Shown here: positions 8,786-15,573 of the stretch, in pieces
Layout of the letters: each line of letters begins with the position of its first letter
How positions within the stretch are numbered: the stretch's first letter is position 1
Source of the DNA: CAZMXP01 sp964570285
GTDB lineage: Bacteria; Planctomycetota; PLA2
Reading direction: 5' to 3'
DNA length: 21,686 nucleotides
Assembly (NCBI GenBank): GCA_964570285.1
Contig: CAZMXP010000073.1
Coordinates: forward strand, 1-21,686
Notes under the pieces: model-generated
What the model was told of the DNA's origin: nothing
The model's input: the letters and a program-made list of their open reading frames with translations, nothing else
The model's database searches: none
Program-made: the position numbers and the translations under genes

Positions 8786-10486
8786 GTGCCCCGGTTCCTC
8801 CCGCGCCCCGTCGATGCCGCGGCGGCCTCGAGCCTCGCGCGCGAACTCTCCATCCACCCCGTCACGGCGTCGCTGCTCGTCGGCCGGGGGATCGGCACCC
8901 CCGAGTCGGCCCGCCGCTTCCTGCGGCCGGGGGGCATGCCCATGCACGACCCCGCGCTGCTCGAGGACGAGGAGGCCGCGTGCGCGCTGCTGCGGGAGGC
9001 GATCGGGCGCGGCGAGAAGATCGCCGTCTACGGGGACTACGACGTGGACGGCGTCTGCGGGACGGCCGTGCTCTCGCGCATCCTCGCCTTCCTGGGCGCG
9101 GAAGTGCGCCCCTTCCTCCCCCACCGCGTGGAGGACGGCTATGGTCTCAACCCGCTGGCGCTCGAGCGGCTGCGCGAGGAGGGCTGCGCCGTCGTCGTGA
9201 CGGTGGACAACGGCTCCACGAGGGGGGACGCGATCGCGGCGGCCGAGGCGCGCGGCCAGCGCATCGTCGTCACCGACCACCACGAAACCGGCGAAAACCT
9301 CCCCGCCTGCCCCTTCCTGAACCCGAAGCGCCCGGGTTCGGGCTACCCCTTCAACGGTCTCGCCGGGTGCGGCGTCGCCTTCAAGCTGGGACTCGCGCTC
9401 GCCCGCCGGATGGGAAGGCTCGACTCCCCGGGATTCAAGGCGCTGATGCCCGACCTGCTCGCCACGGTCGCGATCGGCACCGTCGCGGACGTCGTCCCGC
9501 TGCGCGACGAGAACCGGAGCCTCGTGCAGATGGGGCTGCTCGCCCTCGAGGCGACGCGCCATGCGGGGCTGCGGGCGCTGCTCGCCGTGTCGCGCGTGGA
9601 GGGGCGCCGGATCCGCCCGAGCGATGTCGGCTTCCGCATCGGGCCGCGGATCAACGCGGCGGGCCGACTCGGCTCCGCGCAGGCGGCGCTCGACCTTCTC
9701 CGCTGCGAAGACGCGGCGGAGGCGACCACGCTCGCGCGGGCGCTCGAGGAGGGCAACCGCGCGCGCCAGCGCGTCGAACGCCGGCAGTCGGCGGAGGCCC
9801 TGGAACGCGCGACGCGCACGCTCGCGCGCCGCGACGATCCGGCGATCGTGCTCGGCGACGCGTCGTGGCATCCGGGAGTGATCGGCATCGTGGCCGCCCG
9901 CGTCGCGGAGACCTGCAAGCGCCCGGCGGCGCTGATCGCCGTCGACGGGGACGAGGCGCGCGGCTCCGCGCGCTCCTTCGGCGGCGTGCGCCTGCACGAG
10001 GCGCTCGCGCGCTGCGACGAGCACCTGCTGACGCACGGGGGCCACGCCTTCGCCGCCGGCTTCACGCTGCGCGCCGACAAGATCGACCGCTTCCGCGAGG
10101 CCTTCCTGCTCGCGGTCTCCGAGCAGGAGTCCGGGCCCGCCGGGCCCCGCGCCGTGGACGCGGAGCTGCCGATCGACGCGATCAGCGCGCCGCTCGCCGC
10201 GGAGATCGAGTCGATCGGCCCCTTCGGCGCGGGCAACGAGGAGCCGCTCTTCTGCGCCTTCGGCGTGCGGGCGGCGGGCCGCCCGCGCCGCGTCGGGGCC
10301 GACGGCGCGCACCTCGTCTTCTACGCGGCGAGCGAGCGCACGTCGGTGCGCGCGGTCGCCTTCCAGCAGGCGGAACAGGAGCGCCTGCTCGCAGGACCGA
10401 TCGACCTCGCCTTCGTGGTGCGCAAGGGTGAGGGCCCCGACCCCGTCGAGATCCACGTGCGCGAGTTCGCCGCCGCGGGCACGTGA
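8786..10486 (+). CDS. recJ: Single-stranded-DNA-specific exonuclease RecJ
   Basis: A 566-residue protein of normal RecJ length. RecJ degrades single-stranded DNA 5' to 3' in the cytoplasm, in RecF-pathway recombination, mismatch repair and base-excision repair. The DHH phosphoesterase motifs are intact: GDYDVDG (83-89), VDNGS (140-144), TDHHE (163-167) and VADVVPL with Asp235. GPRINAAGRLGSA (286-298) and the DHHA1 motif GGHAFAAGFTL (418-428) follow, then a C-terminal OB-like domain ending the protein. The start is a GTG with AAGGTGGG 4 nt upstream; RecJ homologues begin similarly, a few dozen residues before the DHH core. It stands alone on its strand, diverging from the sigma-kinase operon, and is followed by a hairpin and a long non-coding stretch. 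The identification is firm. Confidence 0.97.
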   Translation: MPRFLPRPVDAAAASSLARELSIHPVTASLLVGRGIGTPESARRFLRPGGMPMHDPALLEDEEAACALLREAIGRGEKIAVYGDYDVDGVCGTAVLSRILAFLGAEVRPFLPHRVEDGYGLNPLALERLREEGCAVVVTVDNGSTRGDAIAAAEARGQRIVVTDHHETGENLPACPFLNPKRPGSGYPFNGLAGCGVAFKLGLALARRMGRLDSPGFKALMPDLLATVAIGTVADVVPLRDENRSLVQMGLLALEATRHAGLRALLAVSRVEGRRIRPSDVGFRIGPRINAAGRLGSAQAALDLLRCEDAAEATTLARALEEGNRARQRVERRQSAEALERATRTLARRDDPAIVLGDASWHPGVIGIVAARVAETCKRPAALIAVDGDEARGSARSFGGVRLHEALARCDEHLLTHGGHAFAAGFTLRADKIDRFREAFLLAVSEQESGPAGPRAVDAELPIDAISAPLAAEIESIGPFGAGNEEPLFCAFGVRAAGRPRRVGADGAHLVFYAASERTSVRAVAFQQAEQERLLAGPIDLAFVVRKGEGPDPVEIHVREFAAAGT

Positions 10487-10509
10487 GGCGCTGCGCCACG
10501 AGTTCGATC

Positions 10510-10533
10510 GCCCGGCCTCCCCGCGGGCCGGGC
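10510..10533 (+). terminator. Candidate hairpin terminator after recJ
   Basis: GCCCGGCC (10510-10517) and GGCCGGGC (10526-10533) form a perfect 8-bp stem with an 8-nt loop, starting 24 nt after the recJ stop codon. There is no T-run after it, so intrinsic termination is uncertain; it could instead only stabilise the 3' end of the mRNA. Confidence 0.4.
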
Positions 10534-10846
10534 GGCGCTCCCCCCGACCGTCGAGGGGAGGGCGGCCCGCCGGCCGGAAGGGACCGACCAACGCGCAGTC
10601 GAGGCCGGACTCCACCCGGTCTCGGACATGCATGCCTCGCGTCTCCGCAGTCATCGTTCGGCGCCCCGCAACCGGCAGCGAGCCTGACCCGGCGGCAGAA
10701 CTCTGTCGCCCCTGTGCCGCGAGAGGGTCCAAATCTCGAAGGGTCTTCGGGTTTCTTGGGCGAACGCGCTCGGAGGCGCGCGAAGATGTTGCCGCGCGCG
10801 CCCTTCTGGGTGCAGTGGATCACAGCCTTCGTCCTGAGCTGGGAAG

Positions 10847-10943
10847 AAGGAACCCAGGAACCGAGGAAAGGGCGCCTTCGATACGTCCGAGTCCCGGGAT
10901 GATCCCCTTTCCTCTCATGGGTTCCTCCCTTCCTGGGTTCCTT
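10847..10943. repeat. Inverted-repeat element with AGGAANNN octamer arms
   Basis: The outer arms AAGGAACCCAGGAA (10847-10860) and TTCCTGGGTTCCTT (10930-10943) are perfect 14-nt inverse complements. The inner arms GAGGAAAGGG (10863-10872) and CCCTTTCCTC (10905-10914) are a perfect 10-nt pair. Both arms are built on an 8-nt period: the left reads AGGAACCC, AGGAACCG, AGGAAAGG (10848-10871). The right, on the plus strand, reads CCTTTCCT (10906), a 5-nt break, then GGGTTCCT, CCCTTCCT, GGGTTCCT (10919-10942). No terminal target duplication or coding content was seen. Confidence 0.85.
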
Positions 10944-11050
10944 ATCAAGTCCGATTTCCTCGGCCCTGATCGCTCGTACTCCATGCCCGCAGAGGCCTCG
11001 CCGCTTGCGCGAGTCACGACGAGTCACTGAATTCGAGCGGGGAGAACGAA

Positions 11051-11153
11051 AACCACGGAGGCACGAAGACACGAAGCAGCCCCCGCGACCCGGTGCGCGC
11101 GCTGCGCGCAGTCTCGTCGCTTCCATTCTCCGTGCCTTCCTGCCTTCGTGGTC
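11051..11153. repeat. Inverted-repeat element with NCACGAAG octamer arms
   Basis: The left arm 11051-11076 and right arm 11128-11153 are imperfect inverse complements (21 of 26 positions). The left arm is three 8-mers: CCACGGAG, GCACGAAG, ACACGAAG (11053-11076). The right arm read on the minus strand is CCACGAAG, GCAGGAAG, GCACGGAG (11151-11128). A loop of about 51 nt, including an alternating GC stretch, separates them. I recall strings of CACGAAG octamers from intergenic regions of planctomycete and verrucomicrobial genomes, but cannot verify that here. Confidence 0.8.
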
Positions 11154-11217
11154 ACTGTTCCGCATGCCCCGTGCAGCGGCCTGCGCTCGTTTGGTTGCGG
11201 CGTCAATCCGCGCCGTG

Positions 11218-11544
11218 CTACTTCGAGTTCTCGACCGCGTGGTCGAAGCGCACCGCGAAGGAGCGCCGGATCTCGGCGCCGGTGAACTCCTGCTCCACGC
11301 GGACGACCACGCCCGCCGCCGCGAGGTTGCCCCCCCCCTCGGCCTCGTCCCGGGTGATCTCGAGCGCGAGGCGGTCCCCGACATCGAGGGTCGTGTCGAG
11401 ATCGAGCGTCGACACGAGCGCCCCGAGGCTGCCGAGGTTCTCGACCACGCCGTCGAACTCCTCGCCTCCCTCGGCACGCAACCGCACCGGAAGGCGCACC
11501 GGGACGCGATCATGCGCGCGCCGCTCCTGCGAACCCATCGCCAT
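11218..11544 (-). CDS. Small PilZ-domain protein
   Basis: A 108-residue single-domain protein. PilZ domains bind cyclic di-GMP and control motility, secretion or polysaccharide output. The first binding motif RxxxR is present (Arg9-Ala-His-Asp-Arg13) before the beta strand VPVRLPVRLR. The second, (D/N)xSxxG, reads NLGSLG (36-41), with Gly in place of the first Ser, so ligand binding may be weaker or changed. The C-terminal strands continue as RSFAVRFDHAVE. Start codons at 11544 and 11538 are both possible; the first has AGGA and GAGGGGG upstream. It diverges from the CAP-domain gene and lies after a long non-coding region. In this window it might connect c-di-GMP to the polysaccharide locus, but nothing shows this directly. 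Confidence 0.88.
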   Translation of the reverse strand: MAMGSQERRAHDRVPVRLPVRLRAEGGEEFDGVVENLGSLGALVSTLDLDTTLDVGDRLALEITRDEAEGGGNLAAAGVVVRVEQEFTGAEIRRSFAVRFDHAVENSK

Positions 11545-11616
11545 CCATTCCTACCCCCTCGCGACGACAAAGGGAAGCGTGTCCGCGGCGCGGCCTCGGG
11601 CCGCTACACTGGTGCG
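11545..11616. promoter_or_regulatory. Divergent intergenic region, PilZ / CAP gene
   Basis: Seventy-two nt between two divergently read genes. A GAGGGGG serves the minus-strand PilZ gene. On the plus strand the sequence before the CAP-gene ATG (CTACACTGGTGCG) has no clear Shine-Dalgarno; TACACT (11605-11610) could be part of a -10 element for a near-leaderless start, but this is weak. Confidence 0.35.
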
Positions 11617-13065
11617 ATGGGCCTGCGCACGCTCGCGATGCTCCTTGGGGCCGCCTGCCTGGCGCGCGCGGGCGAGTCCTTCAACACCAGGGTGGCCGAG
11701 ATCGAGCTCTTCCCGAGGGAGGTGAGGAGGAGCGAGACGCTCACGCTGAAGGGGACCGTGAAGGGCGCCTACCGCACGCCGGAACTGATCATCATCGCCC
11801 CCAACGGGAAGACCTACCTGAACCGGGACAACGTCATCGGGCAGTACGACTTCGCATTCGAGGTGCGCTTCGACGAGGGCACGGGGCCCTACCGCATGGA
11901 GATCATGGTGCGGAAGGAGAACTCCTACGAGAGCGCCGCCCAGTTCACCGTCTGGCACGGCACGCCGCGCGGGGAACGCGAGGAGAGCCTTCCGCCCCCC
12001 ACCGGCGCCCCGACACCCCGGGATCACCACCCCCGCCTCGTCGAGAAGCACTTCCTCTCGCGCATGAACGAGTTCCGCAAGGAGATCTCGCTGGCGCCGC
12101 TGCGGTGGAACGAGGCGGTCGCATCGCGCGCACGCGACCATGCGGAGCGCATGGCGGAGGCGCAGCGGCGCGTGCACGGGTTCGGCGCGCTCGGGGGTCC
12201 GCTGGAGCAGTTGGAGCGGGAGGGGGCGCAGCCCGGGGCGCACGCGGGCCCGAGCGACCCTTGGCCCAACCTCACGTCGGTCCGTCCCTTCGACAAGCCC
12301 GCGGTGCGCGTGCGCGGCCCGCGCGTCTGGAACCACGTCGTCACGTTCGTGCTCGCCGACGAGTCGCAGGAGGCGATGTTCGAGGCCTTCTTCGTGCGCG
12401 AGGCGGCCTTCCGCCTCTGCGCCGCGGATCCCAACTGCGTCGAACTCGCCGTCGGGGCGGCCCGCACGCCCCCCCCCGCCCCCCGCCCCGTGCCGAAAGG
12501 CACCAAGACCGTCGCCCGGGTCGTCTCGCCGCCGCTCGTCTACTACTGCGTCTGTTTCGTGCAGGTCAACGACAAGGGGATCGTCCGCGCCCAGGACGAC
12601 GCCTACGACGATCTGCTCAAGGGTGCGGCGAAGGGCGACCCGGTGCTCCTGCGATGTCTGGGGGTCTGGGGGCGCGGCGGCAAGGCGGTCAAGGTGCTGA
12701 CGAACCATCTCGGGGCGGAACGCGACGACGCGGGGGCGGCGGCGCTCGACGGCCTGCTGCTGCTCGACGAGGGGGCGGCGCGGGACGCGGCCGCGGCGCG
12801 CGTGCGCGAGGCGCAGGCGATGACCGCGCGGGGCGCCTATCGCGAAGCGGCGCTCCACCTCGCGCGCCTGCTTCTCGTCACCTACGACGCGACCCTCGCG
12901 CAGGAGGCGCAGAAGGCCCTCGACGCCGCCGACCGCGCCGTGCTCGACGAGGCGCGCGCGCTCGCGAGGCTGCCCGTCCCCGAGCGCCTCGTGGCGCTTC
13001 GCGCGCTGCTCGACCGCTGCGCCGGCCTGCGCGCCTCCGAGGAGGTCAGCCGGCTCCTGCAGTGA
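11617..13065 (+). CDS. Secreted CAP/SCP-domain protein with Ig-like N-terminal domain
   Basis: A 482-residue protein. Residues 1-18 (MGLRTLAMLLGAACLARA) form a signal peptide, which decides the start at 11617 although the frame is open far upstream. Residues about 24-113 are a beta-sandwich-like segment (VAEIELFPREVRRSETLTLKG ends near 45), probably Ig-like. A Pro-rich linker follows (125-140). Residues about 143-318 are a CAP (SCP/PR-1) domain: FLSRMNEFRKEISLAPLRWN (146-165), then ASRARDHAERM and a His (H187). The usual second CAP half is diverged, ending in VYYCVCFVQVN. Residues 330-482 are helical and rich in Ala, Arg and Leu, perhaps repeat-like. CAP proteins are extracellular; bacterial ones are seldom characterised. 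It converges with lysS, with only 6 nt between the stops. Confidence 0.87.
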   Translation: MGLRTLAMLLGAACLARAGESFNTRVAEIELFPREVRRSETLTLKGTVKGAYRTPELIIIAPNGKTYLNRDNVIGQYDFAFEVRFDEGTGPYRMEIMVRKENSYESAAQFTVWHGTPRGEREESLPPPTGAPTPRDHHPRLVEKHFLSRMNEFRKEISLAPLRWNEAVASRARDHAERMAEAQRRVHGFGALGGPLEQLEREGAQPGAHAGPSDPWPNLTSVRPFDKPAVRVRGPRVWNHVVTFVLADESQEAMFEAFFVREAAFRLCAADPNCVELAVGAARTPPPAPRPVPKGTKTVARVVSPPLVYYCVCFVQVNDKGIVRAQDDAYDDLLKGAAKGDPVLLRCLGVWGRGGKAVKVLTNHLGAERDDAGAAALDGLLLLDEGAARDAAAARVREAQAMTARGAYREAALHLARLLLVTYDATLAQEAQKALDAADRAVLDEARALARLPVPERLVALRALLDRCAGLRASEEVSRLLQ

Positions 13066-13071
13066 GGAGGG

Positions 13072-15132
13072 TCATAGCCCGAGGTCGGGCGCGATCTTGC
13101 GCATCGCGGCGACCGCGAGCGCGGCGAACTCCTCGATCGGAAGGCCGATGCGCTCGCACTGGAGGATGTTCTCGCGGCTCACCTGCTTGGCGAAGTCCTT
13201 CTTCTTCATCCGCTTCACGACCGACGCCGGGTCGAGCGACGCGAGGCGCCGGTCGGGAAGCACGAGCGCGGAGGCCATGACGAGGCCGGTGATCGTCTCG
13301 CCGCAGGAGAGCGCGAAGTCGAGCCAGCTCTCCCGGGCGACGTCCTTGAGCCCCTCCGCGTTGTGCGCGAGGATCGCGTGCAGGATCTGCGGATCCGTGA
13401 CTCCCTCCGCTTCGAGGATGCGCACCGTCTCGCGCGTGTGGAGTCCGGGCTCCTTGACGCGGTCGAAGTCGAGATCGTGCAGGAGCCCCATGCACCAGAA
13501 GGCGTCGCGATCCTTCCCGAAGCGCTCGGCGATCGCCTCGCAGACCGCCGCGCTCGCGAGGCAGTGCTTGGTCAGGTAGTCGCTCCGGATGTGCTCCCGG
13601 AAGAGCGCCAGCGCCCGCGCCCGATCCATGCCGAACGCACCCGCCTCCCCCTCGGCGCCCCTGGTCTCCGTCGCCGCGGCCTCGGGGCGCAACAGCGGAA
13701 AGAGGGTCACTTCCCGCAGCGAGTCGGAACCGGTCAGCAGCGCGCAGAAGCGCTCGATGCCCATGCCCCAGCCGCTGATCGGCGGCATGCCGTACTCCAT
13801 CGCGAGCAGGAAGTCCTCGTCCAGCGGCATCGCCTCCTCGTCGCCGCCGCGCCGCGCGGCCTCCTGCTCCTCGAAGAGGCGCCGCTGCTCGATCGGGTCG
13901 ACGAGTTCGCTGTAGGCCTTGACGATCTCCCAGCCGTTCACGAGCAGCTGGAAGCAGTCGGCGAGGTGCGGCCGCGCGTCGTTGCGGCGCGCGAGCGGCA
14001 GCGTGTCGGCCGGGATGCCGGTCAGGAAGCAGGGCTGGACCAGTCCGTCGCGCACGGTGGCCTTGTAGAGCGCGTCGACGAGGTTCCCGCGGCCGAGCGT
14101 CCCGGCGCGCTCCAGCGCGATCCCCTTGGCGCGGATCGCCTCCCGCAGGCCCTCCGCGGTCGGATGGGCGTCGAGGTCGATCCCGGTCTTCTCGCGCAGC
14201 AGCGTGCCCATGTCGAGGCGCGGCCACTCGCCGGAGAAGTCGATCTCGGTGCCGCGCCAGGCCAGCTTCAGCGTGCCGCACACCTCCGCGATCACATGGC
14301 GGACGAGACGCTCGGTGAAGCGGAGGTTGTCCTCCCAGTTCCAGTAGGCGCAGTAGTACTCGAGCATCGTGAAGTCTTGCAGGTGGCTCGGGTCCATGCC
14401 CTCGTTGCGGAAGCAGCGCGCGAACTCGAAGACGCGGTCGTACCCGCCCGCCACGAGCCGCTTCAGCCACGTCTCGGGAGCGATCCGCAGGTAGACCTCC
14501 AGGTCGAGCGCGTTGTGGTGCGTGCGGAAGGGGCGCGCGGCCGCGCCGCTCGGCACCGTCTGCAGGACCGGAGTCTCGACCTCGTCGAAGCCGTGCTCCT
14601 CGAGGAAGCGGCGCATCACGGAGACGACCTTCGAGCGGGTCCGGAAGCGCGCGCGGCACTCCCCGCTCATCACGAGGTCGAGGTAGCGCCGGCGCTGGCG
14701 CAACTCGGCGTCCTTGAGCCCGTGCCACTTCTCCGGCAGCGGCAGCAGCGCCTTCCCCAGCACGACGAGCGACTCGACGCGCAGCGTCAACTCGCCCTTC
14801 TTCGTCGTGAAGATCGGCCCCCGGACCCCCACGAAATCGCCCCTCTCCAGAAGGTCGTGGAAGACCTCCCAGGAAGCCTCGTCGACGACGCCGCGCTCGA
14901 GCGCGATCTGCATGCGCCCCCGGAAGTCCTCCAGGTGGGCGAAGGTGAGCTTGCCGAAGGCGCGCACCGCGACGAGGCGGCCGGCGATCGACACGCCCTG
15001 CGTGCCGTCGGGCAGGGCGGAGGCCTCGGCGAGCGTGTGCGTGCGCTCGAAGCGCTCGGGGTGCGGGCTCATGCCGCGCGCGGCGAGGCGCGCGTGCTTG
15101 TCGAGGCGCTGCTGGCGGAGGTCGTCACTCAC
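13072..15132 (-). CDS. lysS: Lysyl-tRNA synthetase (class II) with C-terminal HD-hydrolase domain
   Basis: A 686-residue protein; ordinary LysRS is near 500. Residues 1-125 are the OB-fold anticodon-binding domain. The class II catalytic core follows: motif 1 GFDEVETPVLQ (181-191), GAAARPFRTHHNALD (196-210), motif 2 FARCFRNEGM with FTMLEYY (237-260), and motif 3 GWGMGIERFCALL (454-466). The core ends near 485. It joins lysine to tRNA-Lys using ATP. Residues about 503-686 form an extra HD-superfamily domain of the COG2316 kind: His523, HD at 552-553, His565, His585 and His590, with CGETITGL (610-617) where an Asp is expected, so Glu612 may take its place. The start is a GTG preceded by an inverted repeat and a poor Shine-Dalgarno. 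There is no stop or frameshift between the domains, so the fusion is real in this assembly. Confidence 0.95.
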   Translation of the reverse strand: MSDDLRQQRLDKHARLAARGMSPHPERFERTHTLAEASALPDGTQGVSIAGRLVAVRAFGKLTFAHLEDFRGRMQIALERGVVDEASWEVFHDLLERGDFVGVRGPIFTTKKGELTLRVESLVVLGKALLPLPEKWHGLKDAELRQRRRYLDLVMSGECRARFRTRSKVVSVMRRFLEEHGFDEVETPVLQTVPSGAAARPFRTHHNALDLEVYLRIAPETWLKRLVAGGYDRVFEFARCFRNEGMDPSHLQDFTMLEYYCAYWNWEDNLRFTERLVRHVIAEVCGTLKLAWRGTEIDFSGEWPRLDMGTLLREKTGIDLDAHPTAEGLREAIRAKGIALERAGTLGRGNLVDALYKATVRDGLVQPCFLTGIPADTLPLARRNDARPHLADCFQLLVNGWEIVKAYSELVDPIEQRRLFEEQEAARRGGDEEAMPLDEDFLLAMEYGMPPISGWGMGIERFCALLTGSDSLREVTLFPLLRPEAAATETRGAEGEAGAFGMDRARALALFREHIRSDYLTKHCLASAAVCEAIAERFGKDRDAFWCMGLLHDLDFDRVKEPGLHTRETVRILEAEGVTDPQILHAILAHNAEGLKDVARESWLDFALSCGETITGLVMASALVLPDRRLASLDPASVVKRMKKKDFAKQVSRENILQCERIGLPIEEFAALAVAAMRKIAPDLGL

Positions 15133-15133
15133 G

Positions 15134-15157
15134 GAATCCGGAGATTAGACCGGATTC
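15134..15157 (-). promoter_or_regulatory. Inverted repeat at the lysS start codon
   Basis: GAATCCG (15134-15140) and CGGATTC (15151-15157) are perfect 7-nt inverse complements with a 10-nt spacer, lying 1 nt before the GTG start of lysS. In the mRNA this would form a hairpin over the place where a ribosome binding site should be. It could be an operator, a translational control hairpin, or the end of the upstream transcript; the sequence does not decide. Confidence 0.5.
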
Positions 15158-15171
15158 GCGCGCGCGACCAC

Positions 15172-15519
15172 CTATTTGGAGGCCGCCTCGGCCGGGGGGG
15201 CGACGCCGCCGGAAGCGACGAGCGCGAAGCGCGCGAACGCGAGCAGCAGCGTGCGCTTCGCCTCGACGTTCGGCGTCGGCATCAGCACGCCCTCCTTCTC
15301 CGCGAGATGGATCGCCCGGAGCAGTGCCGCCGCCTCGGCGGTCTGCTTGGCGTGGAAGTCGGAGAGACGCTTGAGCGCCTCCTCCTGCTGCGCCACCTTC
15401 GCCTTGAGCGCACCGACCTCTTTCGCGAGCGAGTCGGCGCCTCCCTGCGAGAGCGCCGGCACCGCGATCAGCAGGGCCAGCAGGAGGGCGGGAACGAGGG
15501 CGCGCTTGAGGGAGTTCAT
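15172..15519 (-). CDS. Small secreted coiled-coil protein, unknown function
   Basis: A 115-residue protein that I do not recognise. Residues 1-25 (MNSLKRALVPALLLALLIAVPALSQ) form a signal peptide with a typical cleavage region. Residues about 28-70 show heptad-like spacing (LAKEVGALKAKVAQQEEALKRL) and probably form a coiled coil. The rest is a short helical tail (AKRTLLLAFARFALVASGG). The ATG at 15519 has a GAGGGAG site 6 nt upstream. It lies 39 nt before lysS on the same strand, so the two may share a transcript, and about 55 nt downstream of the hairpin repeat array. The signal peptide and the ribosome binding site make it a credible real gene. Confidence 0.72.
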   Translation of the reverse strand: MNSLKRALVPALLLALLIAVPALSQGGADSLAKEVGALKAKVAQQEEALKRLSDFHAKQTAEAAALLRAIHLAEKEGVLMPTPNVEAKRTLLLAFARFALVASGGVAPPAEAASK

Positions 15520-15573
15520 GCTGCTCCCTCATCGACCCCCCCCGCGGCGGGCTTTAGGCGCGCGCCGGGGGGG

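Larger units (their letters stand above)
10487..11217. other. Long intergenic region without a convincing gene
   Basis: About 730 nt between recJ and the PilZ gene. The open frames crossing it are Arg/Pro/Ser-rich, lack ribosome binding sites and match no family I know. GC content appears lower than in the flanking genes between about 10720 and 11080. It contains a GC hairpin just after recJ, two large inverted-repeat elements with 8-nt periodic arms (listed separately), and a GAGTCAC direct repeat (about 11012-11028). An RNA gene is possible but nothing in the sequence identifies one. Confidence 0.65.

Noticed and set aside
7330..10431. Open plus-strand frame of 1033 codons
   Set aside because: It crosses from antisense of the pentapeptide gene into an out-of-frame reading of recJ, so it cannot be a natural protein; no motif is seen.
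10487..11217. Transposon or insertion-sequence remnant
   Set aside because: Inverted repeats are present, but I found no transposase fragment and no flanking target duplication.
10182..11570. Minus-strand frame of 462 codons across the recJ 3' end and the intergenic region
   Set aside because: It overlaps recJ in antisense and the PilZ gene out of frame, contains the inverted-repeat elements, and has no ribosome binding site or motif.
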